NCBI GenBank assembly: GCA_963422595.1
Contig: OY730298.1
Location: forward strand, 1,612,001-1,676,000
Source of the DNA: G963422595 sp963422595
GTDB lineage: Bacteria; Pseudomonadota; Gammaproteobacteria; UBA4575
DNA: 64,000 bases
Reading direction: 5' to 3'
Positions 25,862 to 36,000 of the stretch are shown here, piece after piece. How positions within the stretch are numbered: position 1 is the stretch's first letter; each line of letters opens with the position of its first letter. Below the pieces are notes generated by a model. The model saw only the letters and a program-made list of their open reading frames with translations. It did no database searches and was not told the origin of the DNA. The position numbers and the translations under genes were made by a program.

Positions 25862-26410
25862 GCCAGAGTGCTTCGCTGCACGTCTGGATCGTTCTTCCAT
25901 TAAATAATCTAAACCGCTGGACACGGTGGTGAAAACTGTCAGGCCAATAAGCATCTGTATTAATAAAGTCGGAACAGTAGTTATCTGGCTAAAGATCACC
26001 GCAAACACTAAAATAATTTGCACAAAGGTGTTGAGCTTACTATTGAGCGAGGGCTGAATTTCTAAGCGACGTGTAGTAAAACTACAAGAAAGTGCTCCAG
26101 CCAATAACGCAACATCCCGAAGAATCACGATAAACACCAACCAGTGTGACAAAAGATTCAGTGCGCCCAGGGCTACGTAAGCACTGATCAACATGATCTT
26201 ATCCGCTGCGGGGTCCATATAGGCACCCAAGGGGGTTTTCCAGTTAAAGGATTTAGCTAAATAGCCATCCAACGCATCAGACAAACCCATCAGGGAAAAT
26301 AGTAGTAAAGCGTTATAGAACTGTCCATCGAATAACCACCATATCAATAGTGGTACCGCGACAAAACGAGTGGCTGTTATAACATTAGGAATAAATCTCC
26401 AATTAGACAT
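25850..26410 (-). CDS. CDP-alcohol phosphatidyltransferase (PgsA-like)
   Basis: Integral membrane enzyme of phospholipid head-group transfer, 186 residues from ATG 26410, which has TAAGG six bases upstream. The motif D-x2-DG-x2-A-K-x8-G-x3-D-x3-D is complete (SDALDGYLAK, then GAYMDPAADK), with Lys in the place usually held by Arg. Six hydrophobic segments are visible. Phosphatidylglycerophosphate synthase is the best guess; linkage with hda is common for this paralogue. Substrate is not certain. Confidence 0.85.
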   Translation of the reverse strand: MSNWRFIPNVITATRFVAVPLLIWWLFDGQFYNALLLFSLMGLSDALDGYLAKSFNWKTPLGAYMDPAADKIMLISAYVALGALNLLSHWLVFIVILRDVALLAGALSCSFTTRRLEIQPSLNSKLNTFVQIILVFAVIFSQITTVPTLLIQMLIGLTVFTTVSSGLDYLMEERSRRAAKHSGKQA

Positions 26411-26621
26411 GCTATGCCTTACTACCTCCATGGCATACAATATAAGCTATGTAACGTCATAAATACTTATTATTATTTTGTATTCAGATAGTATAAGGAA
26501 CTGAAATTTGAAGCAATGCATATCTTATCAATATGAATACCTGCTTCCCGATATTACGGATCACTTCTGTCACCTGTAATTTCAAATGGTTATATAAAAC
26601 TTCTTAAATATATTAGTAGCA

Positions 26622-27647
26622 ATGGGGCTCACTTATAAAAATGCAGGTGTTGACATTGATGCTGGAAGTAAGCTCATAGATTTGATCAAGCCCGCGATAC
26701 ACTCCACCTATCGCCCTGAAGTTTTATCTGACATTGGTAGTTTTGGCGGACTTTTTGCTCTCCAGCAAAACAACTGTAAAAGGCCTATCCTGGTTTCAGG
26801 TACAGATGGTGTAGGCACTAAGTTACGTCTGGCTCAACACTTAAATCAACACGCCAATATCGGCATTGATTTGGTTGCGATGTGCGTAAACGATGTCATC
26901 GTACAAGGGGCCGAACCGCTTTTTTTCTTAGATTACTTTGCGACAGGAAAACTCTCCATTGAAGAGGCCAAATCAGTAATTGAAGGTATTGTGAGGGGTT
27001 GCAAACAAGCAGGCACGGCCTTGATTGGTGGTGAAACCGCAGAAATGCCTGACATGTATGACAGTGGCAAATATGACCTGGCTGGCTTTTGTGTCGGCGT
27101 AGTTGATCAGGAAGAACTAATTGATGGAAATAAAATTACTGAAGGAGACTTGATTATTGGACTTGCGTCCAGTGGTATCCATGCAAATGGTTATGCGTTG
27201 ATAAATAAAATAATCGGCACCACAAACACCTCGCTTGATACAACGTTTGGCACAAAAACGTTAGGAGAAATATTACTTACTCCCACTGTAATCTACACGA
27301 ATGTAATACTACGACTTATACGGTCATTTAATATACATGGTTTATGTCACATTACCGGCGGCGGTCTGATCGAGAATATACCCCGAATCATTCCTGACGG
27401 TTTGACCGCTCAAATAAGCTTAAACGCATGGAGTCGACCGAAAATTTTTGATTGGCTGCAAACAATGGGTCAAATCGACGACCATGAAATGTACAGAGTA
27501 TTTAATTGTGGGATAGGTATGCTTGTTGTCTTATCAAAAAATCAGGCTGATGACGCCATAGGAGTTAGCCAACAAGCAAACTGCCAGGCAAAAATTATCG
27601 GTGAAGTTATCAAATCAACGTCCGGAAATAAGTTGGTACTACAGTAG
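26622..27647 (+). CDS. purM: Phosphoribosylformylglycinamidine cyclo-ligase (AIR synthetase) PurM
   Basis: ATP-dependent ring closure in purine synthesis, 341 residues. Family blocks: YKNAGVDIDAGSKLID at the start, VSGTDGVGTKLRLAQ (ATP site), IGIDLVAMCVNDVIVQGAEP, LIGGETAEMPDMY and CHITGGGLIENIPRI. It is the first gene of a plus-strand operon with purN and a DUF3108 gene. A 180-base divergent region separates it from the pgsA-like gene. Confidence 0.97.
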   Translation: MGLTYKNAGVDIDAGSKLIDLIKPAIHSTYRPEVLSDIGSFGGLFALQQNNCKRPILVSGTDGVGTKLRLAQHLNQHANIGIDLVAMCVNDVIVQGAEPLFFLDYFATGKLSIEEAKSVIEGIVRGCKQAGTALIGGETAEMPDMYDSGKYDLAGFCVGVVDQEELIDGNKITEGDLIIGLASSGIHANGYALINKIIGTTNTSLDTTFGTKTLGEILLTPTVIYTNVILRLIRSFNIHGLCHITGGGLIENIPRIIPDGLTAQISLNAWSRPKIFDWLQTMGQIDDHEMYRVFNCGIGMLVVLSKNQADDAIGVSQQANCQAKIIGEVIKSTSGNKLVLQ

Positions 27648-27650
27648 TTT

Positions 27651-28322
27651 GTGCAAAATAATCTCTGCAATATTGCGGTTTTAATCTCTGGTAACGGCAG
27701 TAATTTACAATCTATTATCAATCATACTCAATCAGGTCATATCAACGCTAATATTGTTTGTGTGATTAGCAATAGCGCAGATTCTTATGGTTTGGCCCGT
27801 GCGATACAGGCCGACATACCCACGCAAGTAGTAGACCATACACATTATGCTTCACGCGAAGAATTTGAAAAAGAACTCGTCAAAACACTAAAAATCTATA
27901 AGAGCGAATTAGTTATTTTGGCGGGATTTATGCGTGTATTAAGCGATTTTTTTATCAACGAGTATCAGGGCAGTATTCTAAACATACATCCTTCTCTAAT
28001 ACCTGAATTTCCTGGCTTACACACTCACCAACGTGCACTTAAAACAGGTGAAACGGAGCATGGTTGTAGCGTACATTTTGTCACTGTCAATCTGGATCAA
28101 GGCCCGGTGATCATTCAGGCAAAAGTGCCCGTACATGATTCGGATGACCCAAAAACTTTAGCTGAACGCGTACTGGAGAAAGAGCATATTATTTACCCTT
28201 TAGCGATAAAATGGTTTTGTCAAAAAAAACTATCCTGCAAAAACGAAACCGTGCTGTTCAATGACAAGTCTTTGGATAAGCCGATAATGTTAACAGCGGC
28301 CCACGAGTCGGAATTACAATGA
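27651..28322 (+). CDS. purN: Phosphoribosylglycinamide formyltransferase PurN
   Basis: Transfers a formyl group from 10-formyltetrahydrofolate to GAR, 223 residues. It starts at GTG three bases after purM. Motifs: VLISGNGSNLQSII (GAR phosphate site), LAGFMRVLS, and the active-site Asn-His-Asp set in LNIHPSLIPEFPGLHTHQRAL, followed by TEHGCSVHFV and LDQGPVI. The stop overlaps the next ATG as ATGA. Confidence 0.96.
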   Translation: MQNNLCNIAVLISGNGSNLQSIINHTQSGHINANIVCVISNSADSYGLARAIQADIPTQVVDHTHYASREEFEKELVKTLKIYKSELVILAGFMRVLSDFFINEYQGSILNIHPSLIPEFPGLHTHQRALKTGETEHGCSVHFVTVNLDQGPVIIQAKVPVHDSDDPKTLAERVLEKEHIIYPLAIKWFCQKKLSCKNETVLFNDKSLDKPIMLTAAHESELQ

Positions 28323-29053
28323 AAAGGATTGTTTATACTTTTATTCTGTTCTTCCTTCTTATTGATATAAGCCTGGCCAACCCTGCGTTAATACTTAGGG
28401 AGGAAAATCTTCCGCCTGAATTTGAGGCAACTTATGACGTGTACAAAGGCAACGTGCACGTAGGGGAAACGCGGATAAGCTTAAGGAAGGTTAAAGATGA
28501 ACTCATCTATAAGTCCTACACTATCCCGGTAGGAATTGCTGTCCTTTTTCTTGGCCCGCAGGAAATCACCGATCATGCCGTATTAAAACTCATTGGTAAA
28601 AGTTATCGGGTTCTGGAATTCAAGCATGAAATAAAAGGTGACGATAAAAATCGTATCGCACATTACCAGTTTGACTGGGACAATAATACGGCAAACGTTC
28701 GCTACAAAGATAGAGAAACTATTCTCGACATTACTCCATATACATTTGATAATTTTTCCGTACAGTTATTGTTAATGCGTAAACCCAATGCTAAGTTAAA
28801 AACTAAATACCCGGTAATTGCTAAAGGACGTTTAGAAAATCACATATATAAACCAAAAGCCAATGAAACCATGGAAACAAACCTGGGAAAAGTTATTGCC
28901 AATAAATATATACGGGAAAAAAATAATAAAAAGAAAACAACTTACTTAGGTTGGTATGCCGAATCCCTGAATCATATACCTGTCAAACTGGACAAGATTG
29001 AAAATGGTGAAGTAGATACTTCTATTCAAATTACAGCGGTGCATTGGATTTAA
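28319..29053 (+). CDS. DUF3108 periplasmic protein
   Basis: A 244-residue protein with a signal peptide (residues 1-20, cleavage near SLA-NPA). The body has the DUF3108 pattern: EATYDVYKGNVHVGETRISL near residue 40, then YTFDNFSVQLLLM and a Tyr/Trp-rich C-terminus (TYLGWYAESLNHIPVKL). Family function is unknown; it is a conserved third gene after purM-purN in many gammaproteobacteria, and start/stop overlap with purN indicates coupling. Predicted periplasmic or outer-membrane associated. Confidence 0.88.
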   Translation: MKRIVYTFILFFLLIDISLANPALILREENLPPEFEATYDVYKGNVHVGETRISLRKVKDELIYKSYTIPVGIAVLFLGPQEITDHAVLKLIGKSYRVLEFKHEIKGDDKNRIAHYQFDWDNNTANVRYKDRETILDITPYTFDNFSVQLLLMRKPNAKLKTKYPVIAKGRLENHIYKPKANETMETNLGKVIANKYIREKNNKKKTTYLGWYAESLNHIPVKLDKIENGEVDTSIQITAVHWI

Positions 29054-29186
29054 CCACCAATCAAAACTTAGATCCCTACCAGGGTAGTTTCAAGCTGATA
29101 TTTAACCAAAATATTTTATCCCCGGGAATTAGGTTTTTTAATTTTTCTCCGCAACGTTGATCCTTTAACTCTGTAAAATAAGATGG

Positions 29187-30524
29187 CTAACTACCAGCAA
29201 CCATCATCTCATCTATCAGGATCGAAGGTGTAATGATATTACCGCGCTGATCCACATCGTTTCCGATAGAGATGACTTTTTGGAACATGGTTTTTAAATT
29301 CCCCGCAACTGTAATTTCCTCAACTGGGTGTTGTATTTCACCACTCTCAACCCAGTACCCCACTGCGCCGCGTGAATAATCGCCGGTAACATTGTTTACG
29401 CCGTGACCGATCAATTCTGTTACTAATAATCCGCGTTGCATCTCTTTAATTAGCTCATCTAACGTTTTACTGCCTGCCTGTAGTGTAAGATTATGCACGC
29501 CACCAGCGTTTCCAGTAGTTTGCATTCCCAGTTTGCGCGCCGAATAGCTGCTCAACACGTAACCTTTTAAAACTCCATTTGCAACTAACGTGCGTGGTTG
29601 TGTTGCCACTCCCTCTAAGTCAAATGCACTACTCCCAAGCCCTCTTTTAATATGAGGATCTTCAGTAATAGTCACTGCATCAGAAAACACCTTTCGATCT
29701 AAATGATCCAACAAAAAGGAAGCTTTACGATATAACGCGCTACCGCTAATCGCAGAGATAAAATGAGACAACAGAGAACGTGTCATGTTGGCTTCAAAAA
29801 TAACGGCGGCAGTTTGCGTAGAAATTTTTCTTGCACCCAGCCGATTTACTGTACGCCTTGCAGCCGTTTCACCAACCGAAACCGCGGATTCTAAATCTCC
29901 GGCATTACGTGAGGTGGTAAACCAATAGTCTCTTTGCATTGCGCCGTTCTGCTCCGCCACAACCACACAGGAAAGACTATGGCGGGTGGATGTATAATTA
30001 CCTACAAATCCATGAGTATTTCCGTAAATACTCGTGCTGCGTGCGGTATTTACTGTAGCACCCTCAGAATTTGTAATCTTTTCGAAGTCACGTGCCCTGG
30101 TCTCGCATTCAATAGCAATCTCTAATGCGTTTTCCGGAGCAATATGCCAAGGATGGTCGAGCCCTAAATCCAGGACAACAGTGGCCATACGATTAGCCTC
30201 CGCTAAACCCGCGCAATTATCCTGCTCGGTAAACTTTGCGATGTTACAAGCGGCAGTAACAGCATCTTTAATTGCGGAAAGCTCAAAACTTGTGGTACTG
30301 GAAACACCTTTCCGGGTATCGTAGTAAACAGTAATACTTAACCCCCGATCATTATGGTGTTCCAGGGTTTCTATTTTTCCAAGGCGCGCGGTAACAGATA
30401 ATCCACGTTCAATATTTATAACGGCTTCAGCACTGGTCGCACCTTGTTTTCCTGCATCTTCTAAACAAAACTGTACTAAGCCTTTCAGCTTGTCAGCGGA
30501 ATAAGGCGATTCCTGCGGTTCCAT
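29187..30524 (-). CDS. pmbA: Metalloprotease subunit PmbA (TldE)
   Basis: Partner of TldD in the TldD/E heterodimer that degrades unfolded peptides and matures microcin B17 in E. coli. The 445-residue protein has the family N-terminus (GATSAEAVINIERGLSVTARLGKIE) and the C-terminal VNNVTGDYSRGAVGYWVESG. The start is the ATG at 30524, sharing one base with the tldD stop (TGATG). Like other TldE proteins it lacks the HEXXXH zinc motif. Confidence 0.95.
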   Translation of the reverse strand: MEPQESPYSADKLKGLVQFCLEDAGKQGATSAEAVINIERGLSVTARLGKIETLEHHNDRGLSITVYYDTRKGVSSTTSFELSAIKDAVTAACNIAKFTEQDNCAGLAEANRMATVVLDLGLDHPWHIAPENALEIAIECETRARDFEKITNSEGATVNTARSTSIYGNTHGFVGNYTSTRHSLSCVVVAEQNGAMQRDYWFTTSRNAGDLESAVSVGETAARRTVNRLGARKISTQTAAVIFEANMTRSLLSHFISAISGSALYRKASFLLDHLDRKVFSDAVTITEDPHIKRGLGSSAFDLEGVATQPRTLVANGVLKGYVLSSYSARKLGMQTTGNAGGVHNLTLQAGSKTLDELIKEMQRGLLVTELIGHGVNNVTGDYSRGAVGYWVESGEIQHPVEEITVAGNLKTMFQKVISIGNDVDQRGNIITPSILIDEMMVAGS

Positions 30525-31966
30525 CAATTAGACGTTCCACCGACTGTGAGCCCATCAATGCGTAGCGTAGGTTGCCCCACCCCTACAGGAACACTTTGAC
30601 CCTCCTTACCACAGGTACCTACTCCTTTATCCAGTTGTAAATCATTGCCGATCATGCTTACCCGTGTTAACACGTCAGGGCCATTACCAATAAGCGTCGC
30701 TCCTTTAACAGGTTTTGTCACCTTACCTTTTTCAATCAAGTATGCTTCCGAAGCAGAAAACACAAATTTTCCAGACGTAATATCCACTTGGCCACCACCA
30801 AAATTGACCGCATAGAAACCCGAATCGACTGAATTTATTATTTCAGCAGGATCGTGCTTTCCTGCCAACATATAGGTGTTGGTCATACGTGGCATCGGTA
30901 AATGCGCGTAGGATTCACGCCGTCCATTACCAGTAGACGTTGTGTTGGATAACTTTGCATTGAGCTTGTCCTGCATAAATCCTTTAAGAATTCCGTCTTC
31001 AATTAAAGTAGTGCATTGAGTTAGAGTCCCTTCATCATCTACATTGAGTGAGCCTCTACGATCTACCAAAGTACCATCATCAACTACCGTAACACCTCTA
31101 TTTGCAACCCGTTCGCCAATACGTCCGCTAAATGCCGATGTGCCCTTGCGCGTAAAATCACCTTCCAAACCATGGCCAATGGCTTCGTGCAGCAACACCC
31201 CTGGCCAGCCGGGTCCTAATATAACGTCCGTCATACCCGCGGGGGCATCTAAAGCCTCTAAATTCAGCAGTGCCATACGCACCGCCTCATGCACATAAGA
31301 ATTTGCAAGCTGGTTTTTTATAAAATAATCATAGCTAACACGCCCACCACCACCAGCACTACCTTGCTCAAGGCGAGCATTCTGTTCAGCGATAACGGAT
31401 ATATTCAACCTCACCAGTGGTCGAACGTCGGCAGCTATCGAACCATCACTATTTGCAATTAAAATCATTTCATGGCTGCCAGCCAATGAAACCAATACTT
31501 GTTTAATGCGGTTGTCCTGCTGGCGAGCCAATGCGTCCAGCGAGCGCAATAAATCCGCTTTGTCGGTCTCCGTTATGGAATCAAGCGGACTATCAGATAA
31601 ATAAAGGTCGTTTCCAGCACCAGACTTCCATGCCTGAATTTGCCCGCTCTTAGCCCCTCGCGCAATCGCGCGTGCGGCCTTACAGGATTCCAGCAATGCC
31701 GGCAATACAATCTCATTTGCATAAGCGAAGCCAGTTTTATCCTCTTTTATCGCGCGAATCCCGACACCCTGATCAATATTATAGCTTGCGTTCTTCACGA
31801 TTCCGTCCTCTAAAAACCACGCCTCCTGCTTGCGTACTTGAAAATAGATGTCTCCGCTATCCGCAGAAGAATTAAGTAGAGTCGCAAACGCCTGCGCCAA
31901 ATGAGTCTCATCCAAACCAGATGGAGCTAATATATTAGCGCGTGCCAGTTCTAATGGGTTTTCCAT
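30524..31966 (-). CDS. tldD: Metalloprotease TldD
   Basis: Catalytic subunit of the TldD/E protease, 480 residues from ATG 31966; upstream codons to 32128 overlap the hydrolase gene and are rejected. The zinc motif HEAIGHGLEGD (HEXXXH) is present, plus GSAGGGGRVSYDY and GRRESYAHLPMPRMTNTY. It is directly followed by pmbA, so the heterodimer is encoded as a unit. Confidence 0.96.
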   Translation of the reverse strand: MENPLELARANILAPSGLDETHLAQAFATLLNSSADSGDIYFQVRKQEAWFLEDGIVKNASYNIDQGVGIRAIKEDKTGFAYANEIVLPALLESCKAARAIARGAKSGQIQAWKSGAGNDLYLSDSPLDSITETDKADLLRSLDALARQQDNRIKQVLVSLAGSHEMILIANSDGSIAADVRPLVRLNISVIAEQNARLEQGSAGGGGRVSYDYFIKNQLANSYVHEAVRMALLNLEALDAPAGMTDVILGPGWPGVLLHEAIGHGLEGDFTRKGTSAFSGRIGERVANRGVTVVDDGTLVDRRGSLNVDDEGTLTQCTTLIEDGILKGFMQDKLNAKLSNTTSTGNGRRESYAHLPMPRMTNTYMLAGKHDPAEIINSVDSGFYAVNFGGGQVDITSGKFVFSASEAYLIEKGKVTKPVKGATLIGNGPDVLTRVSMIGNDLQLDKGVGTCGKEGQSVPVGVGQPTLRIDGLTVGGTSN

Positions 31967-32004
31967 ATAAATCTTAAAAAGGCGTGTAAATAAATCGAGA
32001 AATT

Positions 32005-32820
32005 TTACTTCAATCGTCGGTGCTGGATACAAGGGAAAGTTTTGCGCCTGGACTTTAAATAGCTTATATTGATATCTGCAACTGTTATTCCAGAACCATG
32101 CCTTATGCGATTTAAAATCGCACCCCAAGGATCAACGATCATGCTATCTCCGAACGTCGCTCGCCCATTAATGTGATAGCCGCCTTGGGCGGATGCAATT
32201 ATATAAATTAGATTCTCAATCGCGCGCGCTCGGAGCAAACTTTCCCAATGCGCTTGTCCCGTGGCTGCTGTAAACGCCGCTGGTAATACAACTATTTCGG
32301 CACCAAGATCCAGCAACCCTCTGAATAATTCAGGAAATCGTAAATCATAACACACTGCTAAGCCAGTCTTACCAAAAGGTGAGTCGACTACTTTCAAGCC
32401 TGAAGTTCCATATTCAACAGTTTCTGATTCACTATATTTTTCACCCGCATCCACCAAATCAACATCAAACAAATGAGTCTTATCATAACGCCCAACACAA
32501 TTTCCATCATTGTCATAAACCAAACATGCGGTAAATATTTTTTTCGGCTCCGGGCATTCCAGCGGCACCGTACCACCAACCAGCCATATATTATGTTGTC
32601 TTGCCTGCTCGGATAAAAACATCTGGATATGCCCTTCTCCTTCCGTTTCGCGCACAGCGACTTTGTCCTCTTCTGTAATCCCCATAATCGCAAAATTTTC
32701 TGGTAACGCGACCAACTCCGCACCAGCATCGGTTGCCTGCTTGATCAAGCGACCGGCTTCATGCAAGTTTGCATCAACATTTGGGCCTGATGCCATTTGT
32801 ATAGCCGCGACTTTACTCAT
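32005..32820 (-). CDS. Carbon-nitrogen hydrolase (nitrilase family)
   Basis: A 271-residue amidase-like enzyme. The Glu-Lys-Cys triad is seen in LVALPENFAIMG, GRYDKTHLFDVD and GLAVCYDLRFPELFRGL. The sequence resembles the Nit1/omega-amidase branch, of which deaminated-glutathione amidase is a known member; that activity is likely but not provable here. Placement between yhdP and tldD is common in gammaproteobacteria. Confidence 0.9.
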   Translation of the reverse strand: MSKVAAIQMASGPNVDANLHEAGRLIKQATDAGAELVALPENFAIMGITEEDKVAVRETEGEGHIQMFLSEQARQHNIWLVGGTVPLECPEPKKIFTACLVYDNDGNCVGRYDKTHLFDVDLVDAGEKYSESETVEYGTSGLKVVDSPFGKTGLAVCYDLRFPELFRGLLDLGAEIVVLPAAFTAATGQAHWESLLRARAIENLIYIIASAQGGYHINGRATFGDSMIVDPWGAILNRIRHGSGITVADINISYLKSRRKTFPCIQHRRLK

Positions 32821-33012
32821 GATAAAATGGTAACTGAACTTAATAATAAAGGCATATTGTCACATAAACCATTCTTGAGATGGACTGCCAGTATGTAATA
32901 TACAGATTTTTTAGTCTCTAATTATGAGCCCATATAATTACTGACCGCACTAAAAATCACCTTGCAGTCTGTGGTGTGAGCACTATACCGATATTTGGGT
33001 TGGTAACGATTG

Positions 33013-36000
33013 CTATGGAGAATGCTGTCCTTCTATAGATGGAGTCACCTTAGCTATGGTTCTTTTAATCGGTTCAACTTTTGGATCGTCCCAACTGCCA
33101 GTCACTGCATATTTAACTTCCGTTACCTTATCAACGTCTATACCGATGGTTTCCGCTATTTTCCCCCCTACAATGGTGCCAATCGCACCAACTGGACCTC
33201 CAACTATCAATCCAACCCATGGTAATCCACCACTAACATTAGGTGTAACAGTTACAGTTTGATCATAATCCTTTGCTGCAATTCCTGTTCTACCTTCTAT
33301 TAATATATCCGCTGAAGGTCCTTGAATAGATAAGTTATCCGTAGTTAAATTCGCATCCTTGAAAACTAGGTCCCCTCGTATTTTATCAAACACATAGCCC
33401 TTGGAAAAAAAATCGCTAAAATCTAAAGATAGGCGTCTGGAAATTTCAGCTATATTAAACAAGCCAATTAAGCGTCCAGCACCAGGATCTACAGATAATA
33501 TCTCTCCATCTTCAAATCTGATACTTGCCGACCCTAGAAAAGAGTCGACAGAAAATTGGTAAGGTGTATTTGGCCAATTAAATTTCGCGGTAACACCGCC
33601 CTGACCCTTGCTTATGCTGGTCTCAAATCCAAGCCCGGTGAAACTATTATGTAAATTTTGCGTAGCTAATATGATATCCAGGCTAGTGTTATGCACTTCA
33701 TTCGCGCCCACTTCCCATACCCCGGTTACTGTGACCTGTAAATCATTGCCCTTGCCTGCCAAAGAATCGATTACCATACCCGCAGAAGACGGCTTTGTCC
33801 TTAAAACCATGTCGTCAAACGCATAACCGTTAAATTCAAATTGACGCGCGCGTATCTCCAACGCCGGTAATTTACGTGGATCAACTGTATAAGTAATTCT
33901 CTTCTCGGGCCTACCGAACTTCAGATAATCAAAAGTGCCCGTGGCAATATCGGTTAAATCTGGATTTAATGGATAGTCAAATTTTCCCTTTGCGATTGAT
34001 GAGTCAATTTTTCCTGCCCAGTGTTGCGCATTTTTTTGTAATTGAAAATCGACGTTTTCAAAATCCAGATCGAAAGCAGAAATGTTGCCGGCCTGAATAT
34101 CAATTTCGCTTAGCTCTATAACACTCTTTTGATCAAGTGACTGCAAGACGCTTTGCCATGCTGCCACATTCAACTGATCGAAAATGCCGGAAATCTTCAG
34201 TCCCTGACTCGGCAGATCAAATTGATCATCCCCCATGCGTAACTCTAATGCCGGAATACCCTTAACATCCTGGTTGAATGCAACTTGCATAAATGCCTCA
34301 TTATTAAAACTCACAAACAGTGGGTGACGTTCTCCTGCCTGGTACCTGGTAGAGATGCTCAACGGCTTGTAATCATCTGATTCTTTACGCAACGGTTCGG
34401 GTAGTGTGATTAAGGTCCCGGTTAAATCGCTATCAATGCCTATTTCTAATGATTTATCATTGCCAGGTCTGCCGAATCCAGGCAGATTAATTGTCACCAG
34501 AACAGGAGCAACTCCCTGGATATATTTGTTTACTTGTTCATAATGAGGCGTCAACGTCAAATGAGAATCCAGATTAAAGTTACCGGTAACGGTCAGTAAA
34601 GTGCGCCCGTTCTCTACACTACGAGCATCCGCGTTAAAATTCAAACCATATAAATCAGCACTTAAATCTTGTCCCTCCACCCCATGGCGATTGAGCTTTA
34701 GCTTTCCTTTAAGATTTTTAAACGGCAGTGACAACGAGGGCACTGTAAGATCTGTATCCTGAAACTCAATAATACCATTTACAATTCTTTCTTTTTCCAG
34801 CTTTCCAGTTAGGGTAAATACAAGGTTTAAATCCAGGCCTATATCGCCATCTACAGATATATGCCTCGGAATTTGACTGTTTTTCGGAATCAATGCAGAT
34901 TGTTGTAGAAAATCCAATACATCACCGGCTGGGCCACGCGCATTTCCGTTAATAACTAAGCGAGGTAATTTTACGTCTTCAATAGTGGCTGTTACATGAT
35001 TGATAGACGAATTTAGTATTTTTCCCTGGTATCCATTAATTATTAAATACCTATTCCTGATCTCTAAATCTGTATTAATACCGTGAACGCCTGGCCAGTC
35101 TGTGCGGTAATCCAGGACACCGTCCTCGACACTTGCCAGTACTTGAAACACGCCAAGGTGGTCTTCAAACGGAAAGTGTTCAGGATTCCCACGAAATAAA
35201 AGCCTGGCGGTTTTCAATGCCCCCCCATTTACGCTATTCATTAACCATTTCGCTAATTTTGGAGGCATATTTTCATAAGGTAAAAGTTTCTTAATTGACG
35301 TTATCTGCGCATATGAAACCTGGCCTTGAATATCAGCATAGGCTTCACCATGATTCATGTGCACAGAGCCTTGTAAGTTCACGTTAAGCTCATTGGCCAG
35401 TAATGTGGTATTTTCCAGTGCTGCTATCACGCCGTTATTAACGTGCTTCCATTTCACTACGCCAATAGCCTTCTGATCCCGAAACGTACGGTCAACAATT
35501 TTACTCGCGTGAATATGCATGTCAGAATCCTCTATAGTCAAACTACCTTGCACATGATTGCCACGCATCTCTCCAGTTAAGGATAAAATTTCCAACCCCC
35601 GGTCAGGAATTAACAGAGTAGCGCCTTGCAAAGAAGTCCTATACATATACTGCGCTAGTTGTGTACCGTGCCAGCGAGCTAAAATACTGGAATCCTCAAA
35701 TACCCCGCCGACTTGCGTTTTTATTAACAGTGGTTGCAGACGCGCGGAAATAATCGGGAAGTGTTGTAACGTTGCGAGCAACTGTGTTACATCCACATAG
35801 TCCAAAGCCGCCGTGATTAAAAAAGCAGGCTTGCTACAGTCCATGCAGCTCATTTCATATTTTCTACCAGGCCACTCCTGGCCTGTAGCGCGTATGGTGC
35901 TATTCAGCAATGCCAAACGCCAGTTATCTTCCATGCTCTTAATCTGAAACTGCGTTTCTAAAGCGGTTATCTCTTTTCCTACCATCACGTTTGGCAACGA

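Noticed and set aside
31967..32128. 54-residue N-terminal extension of TldD
   Set aside because: It overlaps the nitrilase-family gene and does not resemble TldD; ATG 31966 gives the normal start.
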